Assembly: GCA_036939755.1 (NCBI GenBank)
Contig: JALLAZ010000197.1
Span: 1-20,936 of the forward strand
Length of the DNA stretch: 20,936 nt
Reading direction: 5' to 3'
Source of the DNA: Stephanodiscus triporus
Taxonomy: Eukaryota; Bacillariophyta; Thalassiosirophyceae; Thalassiosirales; Thalassiosiraceae
This document shows, piece after piece, positions 7,997 to 17,204 of this stretch. Under the pieces are notes generated by a model. It saw only the letters and a program-made list of their open reading frames with translations. It was not told the DNA's origin and did not search any database. A program made the position numbers and the translations under genes. How positions within the stretch are numbered: position 1 is the first letter of the stretch; each line of letters starts with the position of its first letter.

Positions 7997-10089
7997 CTAA
8001 ACTAAGCCCATGATGAGGTCACTACTCGCGGACATGTTTTTACCAACTCCTTCGTTTGACCTGACTAGTCTGAAGTCGTCAACGTTAATGTACTCAGTAT
8101 CTGCCTCACGACGACCGTGGTCATTCTTGGCATTGCGCCTCATCACTCTTTCGTCATTCTGCTGTTGTAGCAAGTGTCGAGATAGGATGTCCTGTGAGTG
8201 GAACGCGTCTTCGGGCAGTTGCTGTTTGTCGATATCCTCATCATCCATATTGGCTTCTAGAAAATAGGAGCTGCACATCATTTCTTTCGTGGCGTTGCCG
8301 TGCGAGGTGCAATCATGTTCGCTCCTATCAAGATCCATGTCGCTATACGCCCTTCCATCAATTGTCCCACCACTGCGGTGACCACCGATCGCATTTTGTA
8401 TCTCAAATTGCCGTGTACCAGGATCTTCGAGATTCAATGTGCTTTGAAGTAGAGGCATTCGGATTTCCAAGTCACCACTTTTGTTATTGTATGTGATTGC
8501 TGCTTGGCGGGTATCAACTGGGAATGGCAAGATACACTCAGTTTTGGCATTCCTCGTCGACACAGAAAGAAGAAACGGAGATAAGTCAACCATTGGCGTT
8601 GTTGCCACATTGGTTGATGTAGACGCGTTTGCTTTGGCAATGATGATCCAACTGCGATCCTTAACTGAATCGAGGCCGGAGTCGTGAACAAAAGTGGTGA
8701 CGTCATAAGGTATGGGGGCTTGCAAGAGTTGGGATTTGTGAAGATTTTCCCTCTCATCGCAAGGCTTGAGTTCAGGGGACTTAATGATCTCTCTCAGTGT
8801 AAGAGATGGTTGGCCAGGCGGCACAATTCCATCCTGATCTGCGACCAGTCTCAAAAAATCAAACAAAGGCATACAGTCTTTACAACCGCTACCGATAAAG
8901 AGCTCAATACGAATGATCTCCTGGACATGTGTCGATTCAATCTGTGACGAGATTTTGGTCACTGCCAAACTATTCTCGATGCCAAGCCTTGAAGGACTGG
9001 AGTCTAATTCTTCAATGATGGCTGACTTGCCACCGTGTCCCTTCACGCGTTGTTTTGCTACTGCTACTTTTGGGGAACCCATCCCGTCGTGCCCGCAAAT
9101 CGATGATTGTGCAGTCTCATGAATTATAGGGAGACCAGACGTTTCGTCAACGTACCCCGCATATTTCATTTTTGGCAGCTTTTTCCGTTGGCGTCGTCGC
9201 GTTGGTGGGAGGAGGCGGTGTGGGGTAGAAGAGGGTAGAACGCAGTGTTGTCATCGGGGGCCAAGAGCGGGTGGGAGAGTTGCCGTGGGTTGAAAGAGAG
9301 AGGAGAGGGCGGTTCGTGAGTAAGGGAGCGAGCGGCGAGAGTCCCCTCCTAAACGACCCCTTGCAAACGCCAAGCCAGTGCCACTACTCCACCGACCTTG
9401 CGTCGAAAAAGCACACGCAAATCCTCCCAATCTCCTCTCTCTCTCTCTCTCTGTCGTAGATCACGCACCTTGAATCTCCTATCGAGGTCACGACCGCCAA
9501 ACCAGGCGTGACCAAATTTTCTAGACACACCCTGCAACACCAAGTGGCAGACGAAATGGAGATGCTTGGGATCCGAGACCATTTCCCGAACGACAGTGGG
9601 ATTCAATATGCAATCGACGGCGATGGCGGCGTTAGCCATCTTATCATAACAAGGACGAAGCTCGCCCATCGACATGGGCAGGCGCCAGCCGTCGATTTCC
9701 TCGCCCGTTCGCTCGTCGAGCCCCTTCCGCTGACCGGGACTCGCGATTAGGGGGTGGGTGCAAATGTTGACAAAAACCTTAGTCCCGTCCCCGTCCTCGC
9801 CGCCGTCCATGGGAGACCCAAAATTACAGATTCCCGAGAGCGAGGGTGGGACGTACACGTCATGCGACGAGTCGTCATTCATGAAGAACGTCGAGCGGCC
9901 ATCCCGCCCCTTCCTCGTCAAGCGCGTCTTGATGACGATGCCGGACGGATCCGGAGTGATGACGACGCCATCCTCCTCTCCGCCGCCGGAGGCACGCGCC
10001 GTCGCGCGTCGAGACGTCGTCGAGGGAGTTACACTGGGGACGATGATACCATCATCGTCTATGCCGGCGTAATCGATCGATATTTCCAT
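7997..10089 (-). CDS. PIH1 domain-containing protein, two exons
   Basis: On the minus strand, exon 1 is 10089-9469 and exon 2 is 9178-7997, joined across a 290-bp GT-AG intron (donor GTGCGT, acceptor AAAAAG) in phase 0, giving 600 residues. The splice creates [23 protein letters not shown], a typical end of the PIH1 N-terminal domain. That domain spans about residues 45-230 and includes KVFVNICTH, WRLPMSMG and VDCILNPTVV. The C-terminal half holds a CS/p23-like region (CILPFPVDTRQAAITYNNKSG and LEIRMPL). PIH1 proteins are adaptors of HSP90/R2TP chaperone complexes used to assemble snoRNPs, PIKK kinases or axonemal dyneins. I cannot say which subtype (PIH1D1, PIH1D2 or kintoun-like) this is. 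The N-terminal ~100 residues are low complexity. The intron contains a (CT)n run at ~9437-9452. Confidence 0.85.
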
Positions 10090-10199
10090 AGCTGTACTCT
10101 TTCTCTGGTTTCCTTTTGCGCAAACTGAGGCTCCTCGTTTAAAATTTCAATTTGAATATCTGCTGCACTTTTCTTTTTGCCAAAGAACGTCACCCCAAA

Positions 10200-10319
10200 A
10201 TGAGTGACGAGGAGGAAATCCTCCAGCAATCTGCTGATGCATCGGTCAACATTTGCAATGCCAACTATGCACTAGCTTGTGTTGCTGCTTTACGTTTTTT
10301 TATGATTCTCTGCTGCTGA
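10200..10319 (+). CDS. Micro-ORF, 39 residues, unrecognised
   Basis: An ATG at 10200 opens a 39-codon frame starting MSDEEEILQQSADASVN and ending in a hydrophobic stretch (ALACVAALRFFMILCC). It is divergent from the PIH1 gene (start 10089) and lies between two minus-strand genes. The acidic start is protein-like and the ATG context (CCAAAATGAG) is good, but the frame is short and has no recognised domain. It may be a small protein, a first exon whose remainder was lost, or chance. Confidence 0.25.
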   Translation: MSDEEEILQQSADASVNICNANYALACVAALRFFMILCC

Positions 10320-10396
10320 CGATTCGTCTACGAAATTCGAATCCCATGGGTGAAAGCTAGTGGACTCTAAGGTTGGTTAATGTCCTACCCTAAAAA

Positions 10397-11794
10397 TTAT
10401 TCCTCTCGACCGAAGAGGAATGTCGGTACGGCGGTCGGGACGGCGACCTGACCCTCCCCGAGCCTCGCCCCGACGATCGCAGCGATCGAACTAGGCAACC
10501 TCACGAACGTCAACGATCCGCAATCCCAGAAGGCGTTGAACCCGATCCGTTCCAACCCCATCGCGATGTCCACCCTCTCCAGGTTTTTGCAATCGCGGAA
10601 CACCTCGTACCCAATCGAACGCACCGATCGCGGCACCTTCATCGACGCGAGCGACGAGCATCCGCGGAACGCGTAGTCGGCGATCTCGACAAGACGCGCG
10701 TCGTCGTGAAGCGTCGCGCTTTGTAACCTGGAGCATCCTCCGAACGCCATCCTGTCGATCGATCTCACCGTTCTCGGCACGTCTATGCCGGCGAGCGATA
10801 TGCATTCCAGGAACGCCCCGTCACCGATAGTCTCGAGTCCGTCGTACAGCACCACCTCCGACAGGTTCTCGCAATACGAGAAGGACTCCACGCCAATGGA
10901 ACGCACGGTCGGCGGGACGTCGACGCGCGCGAGGGACTTGCACTCGGCGAAGGCCGCGTCGTCGATGACCTCGAGTCCGTCGTTCAGTATCAGCGTCTCG
11001 AGCGCGCGGCAGTCGCGGAAGGCCGACGCGCCGATCTCCGCGACCGAAGGCGGAACGACGACTCGTGACAAGGACGAGCAGTCGCGGAACGCGTCCGCCC
11101 TAACGACGCCCACGCCGTCGTGCACGACCAAGGTCGCGAGCGACCGGCAGTCGCGGCACGCCTCGTGCCCGACCTCGCGCACGGACGGGGGGATGCGCAG
11201 GGCACGGAGGGAGGAGCAGTTGCGGAACGCGCCCCACCCGATCTGGACGAGGTTGCCCCGCGGTGGTCGTACGCGTCGTTCGGACACGTCCCCCTTTTCC
11301 CCGTCGTCGTCTTCGTCGTCGTCTTCGTCGTCGTCTTCGTCTTCTTCGCCGCACCACAGCCTCACCTCGACGAGCGAGACGCAATCCCTGAACGCCGAAT
11401 CGTCGATCGTCCTGACGCTCCTGGGCACCACGACCACCCTGAGCAACTCGCAATTCCTGAAGGCGCGATCGCGTATCTCCTCGAGTCCCTCGTGCAGTAT
11501 CAGCGTCGTCAGGCGACGGCAGCCGTAGAACGCGCGCTCGCCCACGACCCTGACGCTCGGATCGACGACCGCGCGACGCACGTCCTTGGGCACGATGTTG
11601 GGATAGCCCCGAACGAGGCGATAGACGAATGTTTCGCCGTCGTCGTCGCGGTCGTCGTCGTCGACGTCGACGCTCGTCCCGTGCGGGGGGCGGTCCCTGT
11701 CGTCGTAGTCGTCGTTGCGGCGGCTGCGGCCGCGGGAGGCGGACGGCGGACCTAGGCCGAGGGCCTCGGACAGGCGGGAGGCGATCAGCTTCAT
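10397..11794 (-). CDS. BspA-type leucine-rich repeat (LRR_5) protein
   Basis: This is an intronless 465-residue minus-strand gene. After a charged, Asp/Arg-rich N-terminus (1-~75) there are 14 repeats of about 23 residues of the form (V/L)-x-x-I-x-x-x-A-F-x-x-C-x-x-L, the LRR_5/BspA family. Two repeat flavours tend to alternate: P-x-(S/T)-V-R-S-I (for example VPRTVRSIDRMAFGGC) and D-G-L-E-x-I (for example YDGLETIGDGAFLEC). An Asp/Glu insertion encoded by a GTC run (11300-11345 on the plus strand) splits repeats 3 and 4. There is no signal peptide or membrane segment, so it is probably cytosolic or nuclear. LRR_5 proteins are abundant in diatoms and generally mediate protein binding. The specific partner cannot be inferred. 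Confidence 0.85.
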   Translation of the reverse strand: MKLIASRLSEALGLGPPSASRGRSRRNDDYDDRDRPPHGTSVDVDDDDRDDDGETFVYRLVRGYPNIVPKDVRRAVVDPSVRVVGERAFYGCRRLTTLILHEGLEEIRDRAFRNCELLRVVVVPRSVRTIDDSAFRDCVSLVEVRLWCGEEDEDDDEDDDEDDDGEKGDVSERRVRPPRGNLVQIGWGAFRNCSSLRALRIPPSVREVGHEACRDCRSLATLVVHDGVGVVRADAFRDCSSLSRVVVPPSVAEIGASAFRDCRALETLILNDGLEVIDDAAFAECKSLARVDVPPTVRSIGVESFSYCENLSEVVLYDGLETIGDGAFLECISLAGIDVPRTVRSIDRMAFGGCSRLQSATLHDDARLVEIADYAFRGCSSLASMKVPRSVRSIGYEVFRDCKNLERVDIAMGLERIGFNAFWDCGSLTFVRLPSSIAAIVGARLGEGQVAVPTAVPTFLFGREE

Positions 11795-12741
11795 GCCTAT
11801 ATTTTTTGCCGTTCGGGGCGCGCCGGATGTAATATGATCCGGAATCCGGATGGGTACTATTTTCTATATGATCTCGCTCGCTCTATCTCTCGTCCCGATC
11901 TTAGCTCCTCTTCCCCCCCCCCCCCTCCGCGTTATCTCGCCGATGTCATTGAAACGCGCCGCAAAGGTGGGGTGTAAAGGTGAGGCTCGGACGGCCCTAG
12001 CTGTGTATGGTTATGTAGTTGTATATTTTATGCCAATCTTTTTTATCTCGCTCTCCTCCATTATTATTTTAGGGTTTTGGGCGATGCGCCGTTGGTGTGG
12101 TCGTTGGGACGCGGAGGTGGCAGGAACCCGAAGTCATTCTCATAGAGTATCTAATATAGAGTAATAATATTCGTGGTTTGCCAGCTATCAAGAAAGGGTC
12201 ACTTTTAAATGACCCCTTTGACCATGAAAAAATGTGAGTGACTCACGGACACAAGATTGCAAGAACGAGGCTTCAGAAAAAATAAACGCGAAAAATAAAA
12301 GTCCTGCCCCCGCCACCACCACCCGCCCCCCGCCCATCCATCCCACTGTTCTTTCTGGAAGTTTTCTGTCTCTACCATTAGAATACTTAAATAATAATAT
12401 CATGGAGTGATACATCATAGAGTAATCGTAGAATAGCATCGTGCCAAAGAGAGAGCAGCCCATCCATCATCCGCCCCACACTGACTGCACCAAACCGCAG
12501 GGAACACTGCAACAAAGGTCTTGGTGACATCGCCGGGGATATTGCAATTGTGGGGTGGCGGCCTATTCAGTACGACCGGCAGTGCAGCAGAGCATACCTC
12601 CATCATATCATCACCACCACACCACGAAAGGAAGGGGGTGGCGTAGCCTAGCGTAGCGTAGCACATCGTAGCTGCGGGCGGCGCGCGGCGAACGAACATC
12701 AGCCCCCCCCCCCCCAACCATCCCCCTCTCTCGTCCCCCAT
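11795..12741. other. Divergent intergenic region, LRR gene to NPF/FG-GAP gene
   Basis: This 947-bp region should contain the promoters of two divergent genes. It holds a C-run (~11908-11922) and an imperfect inverted repeat GGGTCA/TGACCC at 12196-12201 and 12210-12215, extendable by AAA/TTT with a one-base bulge. Other contents are an A/T-rich patch at 12230-12420, GCGTA-like repeats at 12641-12672 and a C-run just before the ATG at 12742. Short frames on both strands show no domain. Confidence 0.5.
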
Positions 12742-13001
12742 ATGTCGCGCAAGGCCACCGGCGTCGGCGCCGTCGCCGGCAACAAGAACGGCGCCAAGGG
12801 CGGCAACCCGTTCGACGACGTCGCCGCGGGGGAGGACACGGCCCAGCACGGCCCGGGGTGCGGAGCCGGCGGCTCCCGAAGTCGCAGCGTCCCGCCGCCG
12901 ACCAACCCGTTCATCGACGTCTCCTTTCGCAGCGCCGGCGCCGGCGGCGGACGCGAGAACAACAGTCGAGGTCCGACGAACACGAACCCTTTCTCGGACG
13001 A

Positions 13002-13036
<35 letters not shown>

Positions 13037-16000
13037 TCGAGGACGTCACCCCCGGGAACGCCGGCACCAACCCCTTCGTGGACGGGAGCGGTCGGAGCGG
13101 CCCAGGCAGCGTCGGCCTCGCCGATGATCCCAACAACAACAACAACAATCGAGACGGACCCAGCAGCCTCCGCCGCGTCGTCGGGCCGTTCGGCCCCTCG
13201 CCGGCGGGTGGTCGCGTCGTCGAGGACGAGGACGACGACGACGTGTCCGACGCCGTCGGAGGGCCGCTAACGGTCGAGGACATCGAGCAGTGGCATCACG
13301 AGACGTCGACGCAGGGATCGCTCGGGAGCGCGGGGGGGAATTCCCTCGGGAGCGTCGGGTCCAGGTCGTGGCGGGGTGCGGAGGAACAACGACTGGACGG
13401 AGGGGGGGAGGGGGNCGATCGTCGTCTCGGCAGCGGCGGCGCCCGCGCGACGACGCCGGAAGGACATCACAATCGTCGCGGGGGACCCCTTCATGGACCG
13501 CTAACGGTCAAGGACATTGAGCAGTGGCATCACGAGACGTCGACGCAGGGATCGCTTGGGAGCGCGGGGGGGAATTCCCTCGGGAGCGTCGGGTTTAGGT
13601 CGTGGCGGGGCGCGGAGGAACAACGACTGGACGGAGGGGGGGGGGGGGGGGGATTTGGGGGGGGCGGAGGACCACGAGGACTCGATGGGGAAGAGGGGGG
13701 GCGTGGCCTTCACCAGGTCGACCAAGGGAGGAGGAGGACTCACGTCGTCGATGTTCACGACGGAGGGGGAGCAGACGACGTCCATGGACGAGTCGAAAAT
13801 CTCCACGTACCACACGATAAACTCGGACGACACGCGCCGGATCAACAACAGGAACGGAGGGGGGGGGGGGAGGCCGTACTACAACCTTAGCAGGGCCGAG
13901 GAGAGGAAGCAGTTCATGGAGATCATGAGCGGGAGCGGCAACGGCGTCGCGCCGACCGCCGACGAGGACGGCGATCGCGCCGGCAGCGGCGGCGGCGGAG
14001 GCGGAGTCGGCCGCGGCTACGACGACTTCCTCGGCGGGGACGCCGCGTCGTCCCTCTTCGAGATCGCGAACAACGACGACCTTATTACGACGAGGAGGGG
14101 GGATCCGTCGTTGTCCAGGGACGCGTCCGGCCGATTCGGGGGTGCATCCGGCGATGACCTGCTCGGGTTCGACGAGGGGAGCGTGCACAACGACGGCGAA
14201 GACGACGACGGCAGCGACGACGACATCGACGACGACGGCGACGTCGAGAAGAATGAACAAAAACTCTCGAGCATGACCGACCTGCTCCAGGAGGAACAGA
14301 GGCGGTCGTCCCGCAGGGTGTCCGGCAGCAAAAGGCGACGTCTGTGTCCAAGGTGGGGCGTTGGGGGGGGGAGGACCGCGAAACGACGAACGAATCGACG
14401 GAGGTGGTGCGTGGCCGCGTCGGTCGCGGCGACGGTGTGCCTGATCGTCGGAATGGCGGCTTACTTCGCGATGGGGTGGGAGGGCGGCGCATTCAATCGC
14501 AACAACAGCAACGCCGCCGCCGGCGGCGATGGCGAGTCGATCGACGTCGCGACCCCCCCCCCGCCGCCGCCGCCGCCGACGGCCGCGCCGGGGGTCGGGA
14601 CGGAAGCCGTCGAGGACGAATGGGACGACTTCGACTTTACGTTCTCGGCGCAGCCGTCCGCGCCTCACGCCGCCGCAGGCGCCGATCTTTAATTGGCAGA
14701 ATTCTCCGACGCTGGCCTCCCCCTCTCTGCCGAACGCGACGACGTCGTGCCCCGTCGGAGAATTCTGCCAATTAAAGATCGGCGCCTGCGGCGGCGTGGG
14801 GGCGATTTCCTCATCCCCGGCGGCGATTCAATACGGGACCTGCACGCCCAAGCCAGAGGTGTGCGCCATGGACTACACGCCGGTCTGCGACTGCGACGGC
14901 AACACGCATGCGAACCTGTGCAACGCGCAGACCGCGGGAGTGAGCGTGTCGCACGTGGGGGAGTGCGTCGCCGACGGCGGCGGCGGCGGGGTCGTCATCG
15001 CGTCCATCGGCGATTCCGAGTCCGAGACGGTCGACAGCATGATGTGCACGCTGCCCAATCCGACGGCGACGATCGCGAACGGCACGACTGACGACGCGCT
15101 CACGATCCCGCCGACGCCGTCTGCCCCCCCCAACGCTTTCGATGGCGGCGGCAATTCCAGCGTCGGTCCTACTACGCTCGAGAGTGTCGGTCCTACGTGG
15201 AGTGGCGGAGGCAGTGTCGGTCCTACGCTGAGTGGTGGCGGCAGCGTCGGCCCCACATCGTCCTCGGCGCCGTCGCCATCTTCGTCGTTTGGCGGTGGCA
15301 TGGCGGGCAGTAGCGGTGGACCAACTATCTCAATTATGCCCACTTCGGCCGACGGCGTCATTTTGAGCGTCGGACCCACATACTCCATTCCGCCCGCTAG
15401 CATTAATAGTTATGGCCCATTGATATCGACGTCGCCTTCGTCATCTGGCAGTGTGCCCTCGACAAGCGGCAACAGCGTCGGCCCTACGTCATCGAATCCG
15501 CCCTCCAGAAGCTTCATACCGGTAGGGAGCGTCGGCCCTACCGTGACCATATCGCCAACCCTAACGTCGTCGATGAGCTCTTCACCAAGTATGAGTGCTG
15601 TACCGTCGTCCAACTCTACATCGATCTCGTCTAATTCGACATTTAGTCCTACGTCATCCACATCGCCCACGATGACGCCGTCAGCGTCATCGCCGTCATC
15701 AATTGGCTACACCATTGCGATTAACGCAACGAACGCGACAACCGCCAATTCGACCGGTGTGAATGTTACTGTCGGCATTAATGAGACCCTGTTATCATCA
15801 TCTTTACTCGACGAGTTGTCCTCCCCATACATCATGTCGCTCTCGATGGAAAGTGGAGTGTACCGCTCGCGCTTCGGATCCTCGGTTTCGATATCCGGCG
15901 ATGGCAGTACTGTCGCAGTCGGTGCCAAGGATGCGTTGAATGAAAATAGCGCTGCCACTGGCGCGGTGTATCTTTATTCGATGGACAGCGCGTCAACAAC

Positions 16001-17204
16001 AACGAGTGCAACATTGCTTCAGGAGCTTTTCGGATCGGAATCCGACGACGACGAATTTGGTGTGGCGATCGCACTATCCCGAGATGGGAGACGACTCGTG
16101 GTTGGCGCACGATCAGAGAATAATGAACAGAACGGTGCCATTCGAATATATCAACGAGGAGAGGAGAACAGCGACGAGGACGCTACAATTACCACCGCTG
16201 ATAGTACTACTAAATTTTGGACATTGATGGAGAAGGGGCTCATACATGGACAGAATCCTTCAGAACGGGCTGGTTGGGCGGTGAGCATATCCTCCGATGG
16301 GAGTGGTGAGTTGTGCATGAATGTTTCATGCCCTTTTTTTCGAGCTTAATGAAGAGAAACACTCATTCTTAGTCTTTTTCTCGCAGTCGTTGCAATGGGT
16401 TCTCCTGGCGGCAATGGAGGAGGCGGGACCATTGTTACCTTTCGATATAATGACGGACTCGATGGTGGCGCCACATACGGGTGGGAACAGTTTGGTTCCG
16501 TGGTAGAAGGATTGCCGGGCGAAGCTGCGGGGTACTCCATATCCCTCGACTATACTGGCCTCAAGATGATTGTTGGTTTTCCCATGGCGAAAAATTTGGC
16601 TGGGTCAAGCGATGCGGGGAAAACGGCGGTTTACTACATGGCTGCTGGAACGACGGAGTCAACATCGGACGAATGGAAGCTGTCGGGGGAGGAAATTTAT
16701 GGCGAGGCGGAAGGTGATATGGACGGGAGTTCCGTTGCCATATCCGCGGATGGCAATATTATTGTCGTTGGCAGCAGGGGTCATAGCATGGTGAATTCCA
16801 CCACAGGTGAAAAGATAAACTCCGTCGGACACTGTCAAATATATCAGTTCGAATCTGGTGGGTGGAACTTACAGCATACAATCAAGGGACAAGCACCCGA
16901 TGAGAGATTGGGGACATCCGTGGCAGTCTCTCAAGATGGGACCGTTGTGGCCTGCGGTGGGGTGAATGGAGGGACCAATGATTCTACTATTAGTGGCGTG
17001 GTTCGACTGTGGGATAGTAAGACCTTGCAAGAGAGCATTATTTGGCCACGAGGGAGGTCGGGAGATGATACGGAGGGGGTGACGTTTGGTGAGTCCGTGG
17101 CGTTATCCGGAGATGGAGAGTATCTACTCGTTGGTGCACCAACTTGGAGTACTGCAGGTGGGGGTTCTGCTGCGGGCGCAATACAAATGTTTCGAAGTGT
17201 GTGA
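12742..17204 (+). CDS. Large type II membrane protein: NPF motifs, TM, Kazal-like domain, FG-GAP propeller; frame broken twice
   Basis: One gene in three frames. Frame 1 from 12742: four NPF-(D/I/S/V)-D motifs (EH-domain ligands), a poly-Asp run and a duplicated DIEQWHHETSTQG segment. At the 17-G run (13636-13652) the frame must shift by one base. Frame 2, up to the stop at 14690-14692: RRTNRRRW then a TM helix (~14408-14477; VAASVAATVCLIVGMAAYFA), basic residues inside. The second shift is the 46-bp insertion 14666-14711. Frame 3: Cys-rich Kazal-like domain (~14734-14962; CAMDYTPVCDCDGNTHANLC), a Ser/Pro/Thr stalk with SVGPT repeats, then seven FG-GAP-type blades (e.g. RFGSSVSISGDGSTVAVGA). 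A GT-AG intron (16306-16386, 81 bp) splits blade 3; the stop is 17202-17204. Allowing for both breaks the length is exactly 1445 codons. It is probably a cell-surface protein with an endocytic-adaptor-binding cytoplasmic tail; ligand unknown. It may be a pseudogene, or one or both breaks may be sequence errors. Confidence 0.7.
13261..13642 (+). repeat. Internal 148-bp direct duplication at 234-bp spacing
   Basis: The segment 13261-13408 recurs at 13495-13642 with about half a dozen substitutions. The offset is exactly 234 bp (78 codons), so the frame is preserved. It encodes GPLTV(E/K)DIEQWHHETSTQ followed by a Gly/Ser-rich stretch and RSWRGAEEQRLD. Each copy ends in a G-rich run: G7-A-G5-N (the ambiguous base is 13415) in copy 1 and G17 in copy 2. 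The G-rich ends and the N suggest local sequencing difficulty. Confidence 0.85.
13636..13652 (+). other. 17-G homopolymer at a frame change
   Basis: A run of 17 G at the end of the second duplicate marks where coding potential passes from the frame of 12742 to the next frame. One G fewer (or two more) would keep the reading frame open. Homopolymers of this length are often miscounted, so a sequence error is the simplest explanation. A real length-variable switch cannot be excluded. A second run of 12 G at 13859-13870 does not disturb the frame. Confidence 0.7.
14666..14798. repeat. Perfect 46-bp inverted repeat with 41-bp spacer
   Basis: The left arm 14666-14711 is the exact reverse complement of the right arm 14753-14798; the spacer is 14712-14752. 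The right arm and spacer are coding (NATTSCPVGEFCQLKIGAC leads into the Kazal-like domain). The left arm contains the stop at 14690-14692 in the upstream frame. Its length is 1 modulo 3, equal to the frame offset between the two flanking frames, and both of its edges fall on codon boundaries (after the CCT at 14663-14665 and before the CTG at 14712). The left arm is therefore best read as an inserted inverted copy of the right arm. RNA or single-stranded DNA here would form a very stable hairpin. Confidence 0.92.
15160..15545 (+). repeat. SVGPT-encoding degenerate repeats (stalk)
   Basis: The span encodes about seven copies of SVGPT or close variants, four of them tightly spaced (…ESVGPT…GGSVGPT…) and the rest separated by Ser/Pro-rich spacers. 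The corresponding DNA motif is (A/G)(G)TGTCGGTCCTAC or GCGTCGGCCC(C/T)AC. It lies between the Kazal-like domain and the propeller in the extracellular part and probably acts as an extended, possibly glycosylated, stalk. Confidence 0.75.

Noticed and set aside
11850..12164. Plus-strand 104-codon frame with hydrophobic stretches
   Set aside because: Sits in AT-rich and C-run intergenic DNA, with no signal peptide context or family match.
13595..14668. Long minus-strand frame opposite the membrane-protein gene
   Set aside because: Arg/Val/Pro-rich shadow of the plus-strand coding frame; no domain.
14666..14711. The 46-bp left arm as a tiny intron
   Set aside because: It does not begin with GT or end with AG, and 46 bp is far below the 81-104 bp of most introns here.
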